Source: Symsagittifera roscoffensis (Eukaryota > Xenacoelomorpha > Acoela > Convolutidae). From it: a DNA stretch of 64,000 bases. The notes under the pieces were generated by a model. The model was not told where the DNA came from and searched no databases. It saw nothing but the letters and a program-made list of their open reading frames with translations. Numbering within the stretch: the stretch's first letter is position 1; every line of letters starts with the position of its first letter. The position numbers and the translations under genes were made by a program. The stretch is from the NCBI RefSeq assembly GCF_963678635.1, contig NC_087068.1:5584382-5648381 (forward strand). The letters run 5' to 3'. This document shows, one piece after another, positions 33,151 through 42,065 of this stretch.

Positions 33151-35756
33151 AATTATTAATTTTTCTCCAACTCCTTTTTCTAGTAATCTCAAATCAAAAC
33201 ATAAACCCTTCCCCTCGTACAGGACCACAAGATTTATTAGTAACACATTACGATTGTGAAGAAAATGAACAAAAAACACTACATAAATATGCAATAAATC
33301 AAGTATCACAATGTGAAACAGAACCACAAGCTATAGAAACCACAGATGTAATAGCAACACTCTATTCAAAAGCCCGAGCAACAACAGTTACAGGTTATAA
33401 ATTCACAGCAACATTTTCCGAAAAGAAAGTACATTGTTCACAAGTCTCGAACGGAAACAAAAACCGACTTGACCATGAATCATTCTATCAGAGTAATATA
33501 GAACGTCTTTTACATCTCAATCCCGACGATTGTAAAAGTGAATTACTTAGACTAAACATCACACAAAATAAAAACTTCGCAAGAAAGTTAGTTAATTTTC
33601 AAGTTTTTTCAGACTCTGTACATCAATCACAACTTGAAAGACACCAAGGACATATAAAACTAGACGAAAAATACCCGTATAATGGCGCACACGGACGATT
33701 AACCTATGACCTACACGATAAACATTGGATACCACACATTGGTATAAATGACCCATCAAACTGCAAAGCAGACACAAAAAATAAAGGATACCAAGAAATA
33801 ATGTTTTTTGATTGGAAAATACAACTCGAAAAAATACAACTAACACGAGATTTATCAGATAATACAATGATCTATCAAGGAATCCGATTACCTTGTAAAA
33901 ATGATCAAGGTTATTGCGACCCTACAACGAGAACACAAGCAACAATTGTTTGGTTCCCCGAAGATACATGTACAACATTTCAAGTAGCAAAAATACACGC
34001 TCGTATGATAAAATTTCACGAAAAATATTTTATACAATCAATTCCATATGAACAAGTCCATCCATCACGAAAACTAAGTTCTAATTTTAGAAACATAGAC
34101 AATATAGAAAATAAATTGACACGTTTTCAAATATATCAAGAAACAGAACTTGCATGTAAATACAGGAATCCACTTCACAGAACACAATACTCTGAAATAT
34201 TAGTTGAATACGAAAAAGGATTCGACATGACCACTGGAAAAGTAAAAATCGACCCATATGCCACAGGTCATCCTCCAAACGAAGGAACATCCTATATACC
34301 AGTTAATTTTGAAAAAAGCAACGGACAACCTGGTGGACATCTAAAACCCCATGACACCAGAAGCACACGCTTACAAGAATTATCACTAATGAATACTACA
34401 TATTTCGGTAATATCCACTATGATATTCATTTAGATATGAAACTAGATTATACAATTAGCCGAATTTTTCAAGAAATGTCACTCTCCGAATTAGAAACAC
34501 TACACCAACTATGCGAATTAGAACGAACACAAATATTACAATCACTTGCACTAGCAGTATTAAAAATACCCTATGCAGGATACTTATTATCTGGAAATAG
34601 ATCAAATTTTTTAGACTATGAAGGAAACATCTTATGGTTTTATACTTGTACTAAAAAAGTATCACCACTATACGTTTTTGAAGATAAACGATGTTATAAA
34701 AGAATCCCTATCTTTTATAAGAATAAAGTACATTTCGTGGATACACTTTCACGAAGAACCTATTTCTGGGATACCGCAGTCCCATGTGGATCAGAAAACA
34801 GCCACAATGTAGTACAACTAAACCCTGATGAAAATAAATATTATCTTCTCACTCCATATCCCACATTAATGCAATCACTCAAAAAATTTTCACCAGAAAG
34901 CATTCGCGCTATTGCTCGAAACCCAAATATAGACTTACAATCAATAGGAATCTATTCAAAATCAGATATTCAACATCACATTAGAACACAACAATTCCAA
35001 GAATTATTAACACAAATGGACACTATACAAAGACAATCAATAGACCAAAATTTACGCAAACTTGCAGAAACCGCAGGATTTGCCGATATCTACACGCAAG
35101 ACTATAGCGGATATTTTAAAGACATTAAAGATTATATATATCTAAACGGTGAAAAATACCGTCCCCAAGATATATCACCAATTAACATTTTTAGCTTTGT
35201 TACACTCAAAAATGAGATCCTCGATTTTCTAGGATGGCCCTACTACATCTTAGAAAAATTGACTATTTTATACGCAATGTTTAACTTTATTGGATTTCTT
35301 TTCTCACTTTTAAAAGGAATCTACAACACATGTGCTATACACACACAAGTAAACAGACAAGCAAGCGTAGCACGCATACTCTTTGCAGGATTTTTTGGAA
35401 TCTTTTCTACATCTATAAACAAAATTCTTTTAGACGCACAAATAAAAGAATATAACACAAAAATAGCAACACGACAAAATACATACGACGAAGAACATAA
35501 CAATGTAGACATTACGCCAACGGCACCACAATTACCACCCCTACATAATAACCATCCACTATCCCTAGTCCCACGAAATTTTCGAAATTTAGCCATCACA
35601 CATAATCCAAATTTTCGACTCACCACATCACAAAGTCCCATCCAACATATAATGACACACCAGTCACAAGATGATAATACTTATGAACAAATTATTGAAC
35701 AACCCCATACCACCGCTTTTCAGTCTCAAAATAATCATTTTTTTAGCCCACGATGA
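33138..35756 (+). CDS. env: envelope glycoprotein of element 1
   Basis: 872 aa. A signal peptide (about 1-18, LKLLIFLQLLFLVIS) is followed by a large cysteine-containing ectodomain that opens with THYDCEENEQ. A transmembrane segment lies at about 706-730 (LTILYAMFNFIGFLFSLL) and a second hydrophobic stretch at about 744-764, then a Pro/His/Asn/Gln-rich tail of about 105 residues. This is the layout of a viral class of membrane fusion glycoprotein. The opening YDC and the spaced HC and DTC motifs remind me of glycoproteins of mononega-like viruses (chuvirus type) captured by invertebrate LTR elements, but I cannot confirm this. It starts 13 nt before the ORFX stop and its own TGA overlaps the next ATG (ATGA). 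It is homologous along its length to the decayed env of element 2. Confidence 0.85.
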   Translation: MYILKLLIFLQLLFLVISNQNINPSPRTGPQDLLVTHYDCEENEQKTLHKYAINQVSQCETEPQAIETTDVIATLYSKARATTVTGYKFTATFSEKKVHCSQVSNGNKNRLDHESFYQSNIERLLHLNPDDCKSELLRLNITQNKNFARKLVNFQVFSDSVHQSQLERHQGHIKLDEKYPYNGAHGRLTYDLHDKHWIPHIGINDPSNCKADTKNKGYQEIMFFDWKIQLEKIQLTRDLSDNTMIYQGIRLPCKNDQGYCDPTTRTQATIVWFPEDTCTTFQVAKIHARMIKFHEKYFIQSIPYEQVHPSRKLSSNFRNIDNIENKLTRFQIYQETELACKYRNPLHRTQYSEILVEYEKGFDMTTGKVKIDPYATGHPPNEGTSYIPVNFEKSNGQPGGHLKPHDTRSTRLQELSLMNTTYFGNIHYDIHLDMKLDYTISRIFQEMSLSELETLHQLCELERTQILQSLALAVLKIPYAGYLLSGNRSNFLDYEGNILWFYTCTKKVSPLYVFEDKRCYKRIPIFYKNKVHFVDTLSRRTYFWDTAVPCGSENSHNVVQLNPDENKYYLLTPYPTLMQSLKKFSPESIRAIARNPNIDLQSIGIYSKSDIQHHIRTQQFQELLTQMDTIQRQSIDQNLRKLAETAGFADIYTQDYSGYFKDIKDYIYLNGEKYRPQDISPINIFSFVTLKNEILDFLGWPYYILEKLTILYAMFNFIGFLFSLLKGIYNTCAIHTQVNRQASVARILFAGFFGIFSTSINKILLDAQIKEYNTKIATRQNTYDEEHNNVDITPTAPQLPPLHNNHPLSLVPRNFRNLAITHNPNFRLTTSQSPIQHIMTHQSQDDNTYEQIIEQPHTTAFQSQNNHFFSPR

Positions 35757-37558
35757 GCCGCCAACTTGGATCACTACACCGATCAAATTCCCACCCAACC
35801 AATCTTACCTCTCCAATCCCAATAATACCACTTTTTGCTTTTCCGCCACCCGATTTTCCACCTAGTAATGTAACATCAGGCATGAATTCCGACACTAATT
35901 CACACATCTCAGTTTTATATTCCATCTCACAACTCAATAACCCGAATATTGAAACCCCCGATGAATTTGCCGACTCAGAACCATCCCCATCCAATAATTT
36001 TCATAACTCTTCTAATTTTTCTCAACCCCCTTTTCAACCCATATTATCCAATAACCCTGACCCAATCACTCCCACACCCTCTTATGCTTCCCAAGTTACC
36101 CCAACCTACTCCTCATACCATTCTGACCAATCATCTCATTCTCCAGACACCCCCCGAATCTCCCCAGAGCTAGATAATTTTATTACCCTTCAACAACAAC
36201 CCTACCACCTTAATACCCCAACCATAAACCAAATCTCCTCCACAATAAATTCATCCAACCCCCCTACCCCTACACCCTCTTCAAATTATACTGAATCATT
36301 AGCACCATCATCCACATCAACTGAATCTTCACTCAACACTAATAGAGCTTACCGCACTTTTAAAAGAAAGTTCCCCAACCATCCTTTCCCAGCAAAACCA
36401 GGAACAGCCCGTGAATACATCAACCACCCCAAACATACTAACACAAAAGAATTTTTAGCTATCACCTTACCCTCATTCCCACAATACACCTTAAACACCC
36501 CTCACGACACTAACGAAACACGCAGCTTTGTAGACGAATACGTTTTAATGCCCACTCTCTCTTGGACCTCATATTATCATTTTACTAACCCTCTTTGCTT
36601 ACCTTTATCTAACACTCACATCGATATAGAGCGAAATACGGACATGCTATATCGACTCACTACACCACTAACCGCTAGACAATTTTCTTACGTTGGATAT
36701 AAAAAATCACTAAAAACACACACTGCACCTAGAGCTAACGAATATACACTCGAATACTATGATCACAACATCATCAGAGCTAACCAAGATCAATTCTTAG
36801 ACGACGATCGCTTCGCTAATCCACAAATTACCGAGAAATTTTTCATCAAGACACCATATATATTTACACTAAACATCTTCGACCGAAAGTTTGATCACAT
36901 TATTTCAGAAGCACTAATAGACACACAAGCATACGAAAGTTTCAAAGAACGCTTCCAAATATTTTCACTAACCTTTCATTTCCTTGCACCACACGAAAGA
37001 GATTTACACTGCTCACACGATATTATGTTGCGCACTAAACAAACCCACACATATAGTTATTATCGCTTCATCCAAAATCACTTTGACCTACACACACCCT
37101 CTAGACAACCACACCATCGTTTTCAATTCATTAATTCCAAATACACTTCACCATTTTTCCTAAATTTCACATATTGCATTAAAGATACTAACCTTCATGG
37201 TATTATTCGCAATTATGATCCCATAACCCAAATGTACATCTTCTGTCCCATCACCAAGACCTTCAACGCCGAAGAATCCCGACCCTTCCTTATCCCGCAC
37301 GAGTTTGTACAACCTATAGAAATCCCAATTTTAGAATTCATCCACAACACTAAATTCAATCACAAATTATATAATCTAATCCAAAACACACCTTATGAGT
37401 TTGCAGTTGGCACTGAAGAACTAACCACTATTAAGGCACTTCAATTGCTTTGGCCACTGCTTCAAACTAAAAATATCATCCGCATCTTAGCTAAACTACT
37501 AACAACTTCAGAACTAATTCACGACATCTTCCCCCACGGTTTTTTCCCCGACGACTAA
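35753..37558 (+). CDS. post-env ORF, 601-aa protein of unknown function
   Basis: The ATG overlaps the env stop as ATGA, a termination-reinitiation arrangement. Residues about 1-200 are Pro/Ser/Asn/Thr-rich and look disordered. Residues about 200-601 look folded: aromatic and His-rich, with HERDLHCSHDIMLR near 420 and hydrophobic helices at the end (LQLLWPLLQTKNIIRILAKLL). No signal peptide or membrane anchor is evident and no family is recognised. Element 2 has a homologue (42065-40566, minus) alignable up to RILAKLL, so the folded part is conserved. An ORF 3' of env and ending 1.6 kb before the LTR is unusual for Ty3/gypsy elements. The stop codon is followed immediately by a consensus splice donor (CAGGTAAGT). 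Confidence 0.8.
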   Translation: MSRQLGSLHRSNSHPTNLTSPIPIIPLFAFPPPDFPPSNVTSGMNSDTNSHISVLYSISQLNNPNIETPDEFADSEPSPSNNFHNSSNFSQPPFQPILSNNPDPITPTPSYASQVTPTYSSYHSDQSSHSPDTPRISPELDNFITLQQQPYHLNTPTINQISSTINSSNPPTPTPSSNYTESLAPSSTSTESSLNTNRAYRTFKRKFPNHPFPAKPGTAREYINHPKHTNTKEFLAITLPSFPQYTLNTPHDTNETRSFVDEYVLMPTLSWTSYYHFTNPLCLPLSNTHIDIERNTDMLYRLTTPLTARQFSYVGYKKSLKTHTAPRANEYTLEYYDHNIIRANQDQFLDDDRFANPQITEKFFIKTPYIFTLNIFDRKFDHIISEALIDTQAYESFKERFQIFSLTFHFLAPHERDLHCSHDIMLRTKQTHTYSYYRFIQNHFDLHTPSRQPHHRFQFINSKYTSPFFLNFTYCIKDTNLHGIIRNYDPITQMYIFCPITKTFNAEESRPFLIPHEFVQPIEIPILEFIHNTKFNHKLYNLIQNTPYEFAVGTEELTTIKALQLLWPLLQTKNIIRILAKLLTTSELIHDIFPHGFFPDD

Positions 37559-37648
37559 CAGGTAAGTATGAATTAAATGAATATAACTAACTAATTGAAA
37601 TATTAAAAAACTCACCATACTTTATCCATGTTTTCCTTAGATTTTTAG
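37559..37648 (+). promoter_or_regulatory. candidate intron right after the last stop codon
   Basis: The TAA of the 601-aa ORF is followed at once by CAG|GTAAGT (GT at 37562). A branch-point-like TAACTAAC lies at about 37584-37591, and pyrimidine-rich acceptors TTTTCCTTAG (ends 37640) and ATTTTTAG (ends 37648) follow. The intron would be 79 or 87 nt. The donor-to-branch distance is short. The matching region is deleted in element 2, so conservation cannot be checked here. Confidence 0.45.
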
Positions 37649-39172
37649 CCTTCATCCGACGATCACCTACAAAAACCACAAAAAACAAATAAAGATCGCA
37701 AATTTCATCAAACAGATTTCAACAATTCTATTAATCTCTTACACTTATAAATTTATAAATTTAATACCAATGCAGTAAATTCATTTCTAAAATTTTCCCC
37801 ACAAGCAGTAAATCTAATTATGATGAAAATTTGTAACTTAAAATTCCCCCATAACTAGCAGTAAATTTACAAATTCTATGCAGTAAATTAATAAAATGCA
37901 AATGCAGTACTAACCTTTTGATATTCTCATTTATTCGCACAGAAATTCTATCCACACTCGCACAGCTCGCCCACGAAGAATTGTTTAAAATAATGAATTT
38001 CAGTTTCAAGTTTTCACACTCAACAACTCTAACATATAATAACACGTTTCAAACTTTCCTTTAACCCGGTTGGAAAGGAATCATATACTAAACAAAACTA
38101 ACCAACGCAGCTTACCAAATACCACAAATCATAGAATAACAGCATGACTAAGAAAAGGAAACCAACGGTACCCAAACCGGATTAACCCAGTTTAAAACTG
38201 GATAATTTATTCTTTTGAAGACTATTATAAAGTCTAAGAAAGAAATAATAAAACACAAAAAAGTCGAAAGACAAACCCATACCACAAACAATTTGATTTT
38301 TGAAAAAAGGACATAACCAACAAGACATAAGAAAAACCACAACAAACCCAACATAAAACGTTGTCACATAACAGGACCCCTCACAAAAACCGCATGAAAT
38401 CATACTCCCACTCCTGGCCTAACCCACCAGGAAGGACGTCCTGAGCATGCTCTATAGCCGGCCTAACCCACCGCGCTACATCCACGCTTTGTGACCACAC
38501 CTCTATTTTTAATAAGAGCTACTCAAGTGTGAGTAACTCTTCAAAATAACCGAACTAAAACAAAAAGCTTTTGTGAAAACAACTAACTAAAATCATAATT
38601 AAAAAATATTAAACTAATAAATGTTTTATAAAATGTAAATTACATTATGCAATACATAGATCAGAATACAACACCAAGGACGAACATCTAAAGACAAAAC
38701 GACCCCACTACACTCGAGAGAGAATGACCAACCACAATCGATATGCCACTCACAATCACAACTCAAAGGATTTAGAGTACGACTTGACTTCGCAGAAAAG
38801 GACTTCATTGAAATAGACCAATGACCACCTCGATGTTCAAGTATACGTACAGATCCGAGTAACCAGGCATCCCCTCCACGCACAATCTCCACGCTATTCC
38901 CAAACTAGATCAGACACAAAAGAAGTTCTCCACGCAGAACAGAAAAACCTGACATAGCAAACCATTCTGAAATCAGATTTGAGTTTGTTGCAAAGACTTA
39001 GTCGTTGTCACTAGAAGACACAACGTCTTATGTCTCTAACTCCAGCTTCCTGGAACTCCTTTAACAAAAAGGAAACAGAAGAAATATGATGTTCGCCAAA
39101 CACCAACGTCCATCATCCATCCTTCGAATTGCAGAAGAACTATTCTAAAAAACTCTGTAAAACCCGGATGGG
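37649..39172 (+). other. 3' untranslated region of element 1 with several hairpins
   Basis: No gene is seen. Three clear stems lie within 360 bp: CCAGTTTAAAACTGG (38187-38201), TCCTGG...CCAGGA (38412-38432) and AAGAGCTACTC...GAGTAACTCTT (38515-38542). The sequence just before the 3' LTR (GGATGGG) is only weakly purine-rich, so the polypurine tract is not obvious. Confidence 0.5.
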
Positions 39173-39582
39173 TGGAACCTGATCTAGACTACATTTTATG
39201 ATTGGATAATTTAGATATTTTACCAATGTAAAGTATTTAATATTAACCAATCATGATCCATCTAACTAACAACCCACTTATTTGTAAGTGCTGAAGTTAC
39301 TTGTAATTTCAGCACCAGAGAGATTTGAATTTAACTTAGAAATTAGTTGGACTCTCCCGAGCACTTCAGCAGCCGCAATAAACCAGTATACCCTAGATCT
39401 ATTGAGCCTAGCAGAGACTAGTTAAACAACCTGAGACTAGATAGTATAAGAGTAAGATTAGGATCGGTATTAGACTAAGAAGTTGCACGAATCTATCCGG
39501 CCGAAAATAAGATAGCGTGACGAGCAGACGGTGTACCCTATCCGAAATTACTCTATGAGTTAACCAACTCGGTCCTAACTCA
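39173..39582 (+). repeat. 3' LTR of element 1
   Basis: I found no difference from the 5' LTR when reading base by base. It is followed by the AAGG target duplication (39583-39586). The AATAAA at 39377-39382 is the likely polyadenylation signal. Confidence 0.93.
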
Positions 39583-40311
39583 AAGGGGTTAAAAAATGTG
39601 CAAAATGTGCAAAAAGAGTTTTTTTACCTTGGTAGGAATAATTTTCTATTGAAAACAACTCTTTTAAGTGCTCTCAAAAAGTATGTGAAAATTCAAGTCT
39701 GCAATGTTTCGATTTTCGAAATCCTTCTTACTTTTTCAGATTGAAGAAAGTCAGTTCAGCAAACAAATACCAACCCTTGGTCACTACAAACATTTATTCT
39801 GGATCTGATTTGTTGATGAATTCTAATAATTGATTGACTACTGCGTATTGAAAAGTATTGCTACTCGGCTTCAAATTTTCTGATTTGTATCAGCATGTGG
39901 CTTCAGATTTGTGCAATCAAAGGTAAAGCAATTTTCAGCATAATAAATGAATTTCGAAGCAACTCACCTAATTTCTAACGTTTTCACTGAATTTTTCAGT
40001 CAATTTTTTGGCTATCAGTAGTTTTTCTAATTTGCACAGCAGATTTTTTGTTGCGTGATTTGAACAGATTAAAAACAAAAGCGTCTCAAGAAATTGTAGA
40101 AAAAATATCCTCATCAACCACAAAACGTAATTATAAAAAAGAAAAACACAAGTGGACAAAATTGAACAGAAAAATAAATATAACCTTTTAAGAAGCCCTA
40201 TTTTGATGACTACTCGGGGTTTTATTAGAACTTGTACTTTTTCAATCTACCGGCATCGAATGATGTTATCTAACTTCTATGAAAAAATCAACGGTTGTGA
40301 GTTGTGACGGA
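39583..40311. other. spacer between the two inverted elements
   Basis: About 730 bp of AT-rich sequence. No gene or repeat is recognised. Confidence 0.5.
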
Positions 40312-40565
40312 AGGTCTAACTCATAGAGTAATTTCAGATAAGGTACACCGTCTGCTCGTTCAGCTATCTTATTTTCGACCGGATAGATTCGTGCAACTTC
40401 TTAAACTAATACCGATCTTAATCTTCCTCTTACATCTCAATAGATCTAGAGTATACCGGTTTGTTACGAGTTGGTCTCTTGGAAGAAGCAACTAAGCTGT
40501 AAGTTAAATTCAGAATGCTCTGGTGCTGAAATTACAAGTAATTTCAGCACTTACAAATAAATGGG
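40312..40565 (-). repeat. partial 3' LTR of element 2
   Basis: The reverse strand matches element 1's LTR from about base 100 (CCCATTTATTTGTAAGTGCTG) to CTATGAGTTA. The first roughly 100 bases and the last roughly 18 are missing. It includes the conserved hairpin (40523-40550) and the GATAGC...GACGAGCAGACGGTG core. Confidence 0.85.
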
Positions 40566-42065
40566 TTAGTAATTTTGCCAATATGCGGATGATATTTTTA
40601 GTTTCGAGCAGTGACCAAAGCAATTGAAGTGCTTTTATGTGTTTAGTTCTTCGGTGCTAACGGAAAACTCGTGAGCGGTGTGTTGAATGAGATTAAAAAG
40701 CTTGTGATTATATTTAATTTTGTGAATGAATTCTAATATTGGGATTTCGATAGGTTGGATATATTCATGCGAGACAATGAGGGGTCGGGATTCTTCCTTT
40801 ATTAAAGGTCTTGGTGATTTTACAAAATATATACTTTGGGTTATGGGGTCATATTTCTGAGGATGCCTTGGAAGTAAGTGTCTTTAATACAGTATGTGAA
40901 ATTTAAGAAAAATGGTGAAGTGTATTTTATTTAATTAATAAACTGAAAACGATGGTGAGGTTGTCGGGAAGGTGTGTGCAAATTAAAATGATTTTGAATA
41001 AATCTATAATATGTGTAAGTGTGTGTTTGTTTAGTTCGTAACATGATGTCGTGTGAACAGTGCAAATCTCGTTCTTTTGGAGTGAGGAAATGAAAGATTA
41101 GTGGAAAAGTTTGAAATTTATCGTGAAATGATTCATAAGCTTGGATGTCGATTAGTGCTTCGGAAAAAATATGGTCGTGTTTCTTATCTAGTGAGCTTAG
41201 TGTAAATATGTCGGGTAATTGGATAAAAAAAATTGTCTGTTAATTGAGGGTTAGCGAACTTATCATTGTCTAAAAGTTGATCTTGATTAGGTCTAATTAT
41301 GTTGTGATCGTAATATTCAATAGAAAAATCATTAGTTCGGGGTGCAGTGAAAGTTTTTAGTAGCTTTTTATATCCGATGTGAGTAAATTGTCTAGGTGTC
41401 AATGCTGTGGTGAGTTTAAAAAGGTCTAGCTTACTTCTTTCTATTTCGTGAGGTGTGTTATTTAATAGTATACAAAATGGGTTTGAAAAATAAAAAAATG
41501 ATGTCCAGTGAAATTTAGGGATTAGTACGTGCTCATCAACATAGTTAGGTTGTTCAGTGTGGGTGTTGGAATGGCTAATGGTATATGGGGGATGGAAGAG
41601 GGGTAGGGAAGTTTGGAGAAAGGCTGGAGTATTATTGTGGTCAGAGTGGTTTACATAGTCGCGGTCTGTTCCGGGTTTGGTGGGAAACGGGTGATTAGGG
41701 AATTATGTCGGGTTAGTAGAAAGGGTGAGTATGTCGGGGTTGCTTGGGAATTATGAGAAATGAATGAAGGGGAATTGGTGGACTGGGAGTGAATAGGTCA
41801 AAAGAAGGGTTGGGAAAAAGCTGGTGGGCTGGGTTCGGAGTTTGCAAATTCGTCTGGGGTTTCGGTGTCTGAGTTATTAAATTTGGAAATTGTATTAAAA
41901 AAAGGTGATGTCTGACATAGTGTCAGAATCCATGCCGGATGATGTGTTAACATGGGGTGATTAAGGTGGCAGGAAAGCAAAAAGTGGAATGATGGGAAGT
42001 GGATTTTGGAGGTTGGCTGGGTGGGAAATGGAACGATGAAGGGATCCAATTCGTCGGCTCATCGT
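40566..42065 (-). pseudogene. broken post-env ORF of element 2
   Basis: Homologous to the 601-aa ORF of element 1, with recognisable segments such as FTAPRTNDFSIEYYDHNIIR, the HCSHDIMLR region and FIQNHFNLHTPSRQPHHRF. Several stops and frameshifts interrupt it. It breaks off at the equivalent of RILAKLLT and runs straight into the LTR. Confidence 0.85.

Larger units (their letters stand above)
20671..39582 (+). mobile_element. element 1: complete 18.9 kb Ty3/gypsy-type env-bearing retroelement
   Basis: Two 410-bp LTRs (20671-21080 and 39173-39582) begin TG, end CA and read as identical. The 4-bp duplication AAGG flanks the element (20667-20670 and 39583-39586), as expected for Ty3/gypsy elements and retroviruses. 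A TGG-start primer-binding site follows the 5' LTR. Gene order is leader, ORF0, ORF1, gag-pol (CA, NC, PR, RT, RNase H, IN), membrane peptide, ORFX, env, post-env ORF, 3' untranslated region. The PR-RT-RH-IN order, YLDD RT and 4-bp duplication place it with Ty3/gypsy rather than copia or BEL. It is far longer than typical gypsy-type elements. Identical LTRs imply very recent insertion, yet pol carries a 1-nt frameshift. It lies tail to tail with a decayed relative. Confidence 0.95.

Noticed and set aside
39183-39582. Solo LTR independent of element 1
   Set aside because: It is identical to the LTR at 20671-21080, and the pair shares an AAGG duplication, so it is the 3' LTR of element 1.
20671-39582. 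BEL/Pao classification
   Set aside because: The 4-bp duplication and YLDD fit Ty3/gypsy better than BEL/Pao, for which I would expect 5 bp and a different RT motif.
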